Assembly (NCBI GenBank): GCA_964424545.1 | Contig: CAYRJN010000066.1 | Span: 1 to 18,269 of the forward strand | Direction: 5' to 3' | DNA: 18,269 nt | DNA from: JAUVIB01 sp964424545 | Lineage (GTDB): Bacteria; Calditrichota; Calditrichia; Calditrichales; Calditrichaceae | In this document: positions 16,543 through 18,269 of the stretch, piece after piece | Layout: the number at the start of each line of letters is the position of its first letter | How positions within the stretch are numbered: position 1 is the stretch's first letter | Notes under the pieces: generated by a model | Databases searched by the model: none | What the model saw: only the letters and a program-made list of their open reading frames with translations | What the model was told of the DNA's origin: nothing | Program-made: the position numbers and the translations under genes

Positions 16543-17307
16543 TTATTTTAACATCTTTTCTGCATTTGCCCAGGCAATTTTATCTTTATCCTTTTCGGAT
16601 ATATCCAGTAATTCCAACTTTATAATGGCAGCATTAGGAATTCTGAAAGGCATATCCGTTCCGAACGCAACATGATGCGTCCCGGCCTTATTTATTAAGC
16701 GGGGGATTTCTTTTCTCAGTAAGGTTTGATAATAGGGATTGGCAATATCAATCAAATATTGCGCTTCGGACGGCAAATTTTCGATGTCAATACCGTAAGA
16801 ATTCAAAATCATCCATTTTACGTTGGGACGCCGCGAAATAATCGTTTCCAATTCAGCAGGGGAAATATCTTCCGCCAAATCCCATCGGTGCCGTTGCCTG
16901 CGGTCAACCAAAGTCATAGGCACTTGAACTACCCAGCCAAGCTCCGCAGCCGCATCGACTATTTTTAACCCGTTTTTATCGTTTAACGAATATCCGTGAT
17001 ATTGCGGATAGAGCCTTAAACCTTTAAGCCCCAAATCTTCTTTACATCGTCTTAAATCTCTTTCCCAACCGGCATATAGTGGATTTAACACAGCAAAAGG
17101 GATAAGTCTATCCGCATACTCTTTTGTCTCTTGGGCAATTTCTTCGTTAGCCGACTGCACGTTTTTATAAAGCGTAGCATTAATTGACGCTACAATAGCT
17201 TTGTCAATCGTAAATTTATCCATTAATGTTACCAGTTTTTCTGCCGTATTATAGCGTAACTGCCGAAATGCCCAATGTCCGATATAAGCGTTTATATCTA
17301 ATAACAT
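16543..17307 (-). CDS. Amidohydrolase-fold protein lacking most metal ligands
   Basis: A 254-residue TIM-barrel protein of the Amidohydro_2 type, related in fold and order to its upstream neighbour. The family frame is clear: a short DIN start, GLKGLRLYPQYHGY after strand 4, and HHVAFGTDMPFR near the end with Asp218. The usual metal ligands are changed. The N-terminal HxH is Asn6-Ala-Tyr8, the strand-5 His is Gln128 (WVVQVP), and the strand-6 His is absent (MILNSY, 166-171). Loss of four of five ligands suggests a non-catalytic partner or an enzyme working without the standard metal centre. Its ATG follows the upstream TAA without any spacing, so translation of the two is coupled and the proteins may form a complex. 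That is an inference. Confidence 0.85.
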   Translation of the reverse strand: MLLDINAYIGHWAFRQLRYNTAEKLVTLMDKFTIDKAIVASINATLYKNVQSANEEIAQETKEYADRLIPFAVLNPLYAGWERDLRRCKEDLGLKGLRLYPQYHGYSLNDKNGLKIVDAAAELGWVVQVPMTLVDRRQRHRWDLAEDISPAELETIISRRPNVKWMILNSYGIDIENLPSEAQYLIDIANPYYQTLLRKEIPRLINKAGTHHVAFGTDMPFRIPNAAIIKLELLDISEKDKDKIAWANAEKMLK

Positions 17308-18108
17308 TTACAGTCCCCTTTTATCTAAAATTTTCTGAAAATTACGGCCGAAAATATCGTTACGCTCTTCCTCCGTTAAATCCGCCGCCATTATCTTAGC
17401 CACATTACTTTCCATAGTCATATCCGTTGCAAACAATAATCGATCTGCACCCAATTCTCGTACAGCCATATCAATCATCCCTTCATCGACCACGCTGCCT
17501 GCCGTATCAAGATAGATATTGGGCGCTTCCCGTAAATGTTTAATTGCCCATTCCCAATCGCCGCCGCCGCCGATATGACCTTCTATAATCATGGCTTCTG
17601 GATAAAGTTTAGCAACATAAGCGAAATCGGCGGCATGAGACATATTGGGTTCAAAATCCCACTCTTCAGGGGTAGTAGAAAAACCGCCGTGCACAAGAAT
17701 TGGGAATTTTTCTTCAATAGACTTTTCAATAATAGGATAAAAAACCGGATCCCAAATCTTATATTGATTATATATTTTGATGCCTATCATTCCTTGGTCA
17801 AGACAGCGGTCAATCTCATCAACGATTTCTTTATAACCCGGCAATACATAACAATATCCCAATATTCTTCCCGAATACCGTTTCATTGCCGCCAAAACAT
17901 CATTATTATCTTGTCTGATTTCATTCATTGTGGGGATTTTATAGTCAAACGGATTTTCATCTCGTGTGGGATATCTTCTGTTTGCCGGAATGGAAACGGC
18001 TACCTTGTCAATCTCCAGTTTATCCGCCGCCTCAATGATTAAATCATTATGCTTCCAGCCCCAGTTGATATTTTTCCCGTTAATGTGATTATGGCAATCT
18101 ATTCTCAT
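17308..18108 (-). CDS. Metal-dependent amidohydrolase (Amidohydro_2/ACMSD-like)
   Basis: A 266-residue TIM-barrel enzyme of the amidohydrolase superfamily, Amidohydro_2 group, which includes hydrolases and the metal-dependent decarboxylases of the ACMSD type. All usual ligands are visible: His6 and His8 (DCHNHI), His140 (ILVHGG), His178 (IEGHIGGGGDW) and Asp229 (LLFATDM). The conserved GIKIYNQYKIW segment lies after strand 4 (109-119). It is cytoplasmic, with no signal peptide. The reaction, C-C decarboxylation or hydrolysis of an amide or lactone, cannot be chosen from sequence alone. It is the first gene of the cassette with the ligand-poor paralogue, the GNAT protein and the symporter. The ATG has only a weak upstream AAGAG. 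Confidence 0.9.
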   Translation of the reverse strand: MRIDCHNHINGKNINWGWKHNDLIIEAADKLEIDKVAVSIPANRRYPTRDENPFDYKIPTMNEIRQDNNDVLAAMKRYSGRILGYCYVLPGYKEIVDEIDRCLDQGMIGIKIYNQYKIWDPVFYPIIEKSIEEKFPILVHGGFSTTPEEWDFEPNMSHAADFAYVAKLYPEAMIIEGHIGGGGDWEWAIKHLREAPNIYLDTAGSVVDEGMIDMAVRELGADRLLFATDMTMESNVAKIMAADLTEEERNDIFGRNFQKILDKRGL

Positions 18109-18188
18109 ATTACAACTCTTATTTAATTAATTTTCCGATTTTTTATATTATTCATAATAATCGACCTATTTAACATGATCTTTATTAC

Positions 18189-18233
18189 CTGACTAACATC
18201 ATTTTTTTCGTTTGTATAATTCTACTTAGTCAG
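18189..18233. promoter_or_regulatory. Inverted repeat upstream of the amidohydrolase cassette
   Basis: CTGACTAA (18189-18196) and TTAGTCAG (18226-18233) are perfect 8-bp inverted copies separated by 29 nt, lying about 80-125 nt before the first start codon of the cassette. The spacing is about three helical turns centre to centre or more, which would suit paired operator half-sites. An AT-rich stretch with TATACA lies between them on the minus strand and may be the promoter -10. The role is an inference. Confidence 0.3.
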
Positions 18234-18269
18234 TTAAGTTTTGTAGTTTTTTGTATATTCTATATCTCT

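Noticed and set aside
17536..18042. A 168-codon plus-strand open frame opposite the first amidohydrolase
   Set aside because: It lies wholly antisense to a gene with clear family motifs, has no ribosome binding site or recognisable domain, and reads as a shadow of minus-strand codon bias.
1..18269. CRISPR array, tRNA, rRNA, transposase or defence system
   Set aside because: No spaced direct repeats of suitable length, no cloverleaf or rRNA-like segment, and no transposase, nuclease or toxin motif were seen in any gene or gap.

Overview
The window is AT-rich bacterial DNA in which all thirteen recognisable genes lie on the minus strand, so they are transcribed from the right end towards the left. 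Two exported proteins carry lipobox signal peptides (LYGC, TSGC) and two others carry signal-peptidase-I type leaders, which points to a Gram-negative-like bacterium. The mix of Amidohydro_2 proteins, Gfo/Idh/MocA oxidoreductase, SSS symporter, CocE hydrolase, SUMF1-type lipoprotein and IDAGDP...NGxRINMGGYGNT beta-helix protein is typical of uncultured heterotrophs of the Poribacteria / FCB / PVC kind. No marker gene is present, so this placement is an inference of low confidence.

Layout in order of transcription: (1) 18108-13780 is a compact cassette of an amidohydrolase with a full set of metal ligands, a second amidohydrolase-fold protein that has lost most of them, a two-domain GNAT protein, and an SSS sodium:solute symporter. 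Gaps are 0, 27 and 9 nt. (2) 13497-9140 holds separately spaced enzymes: Gfo/Idh/MocA dehydrogenase, MtaA/UroD-like methyltransferase, SGNH hydrolase and aldo/keto reductase. Short coding-like scraps sit in two of the gaps. (3) 8848-1420 encodes exported proteins: a CocE-type serine hydrolase followed 20 nt later by a beta-helix lipoprotein, then a frame-broken SUMF1-type lipoprotein, then a large secreted glycosidase-like protein. (4) 1050-34 is a D-2-hydroxyacid dehydrogenase, and the ribosome binding site and first two codons of another gene lie at the left edge.

Read together, the genes suggest scavenging of organic matter. Exported hydrolases cut esters or glycans outside the cytoplasm, the symporter imports small products, and NAD(P)-dependent dehydrogenases, amidohydrolases and an SGNH esterase process them inside. 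No substrate can be named from the sequence. There is no CRISPR array, tRNA, rRNA, intact insertion sequence or known defence system. The most unusual points are the catalytic/metal-dead amidohydrolase pair, the zinc-site methyltransferase without an adjacent corrinoid protein, the unassigned 873-residue secreted protein, and several gene remnants and small repeats in the gaps.
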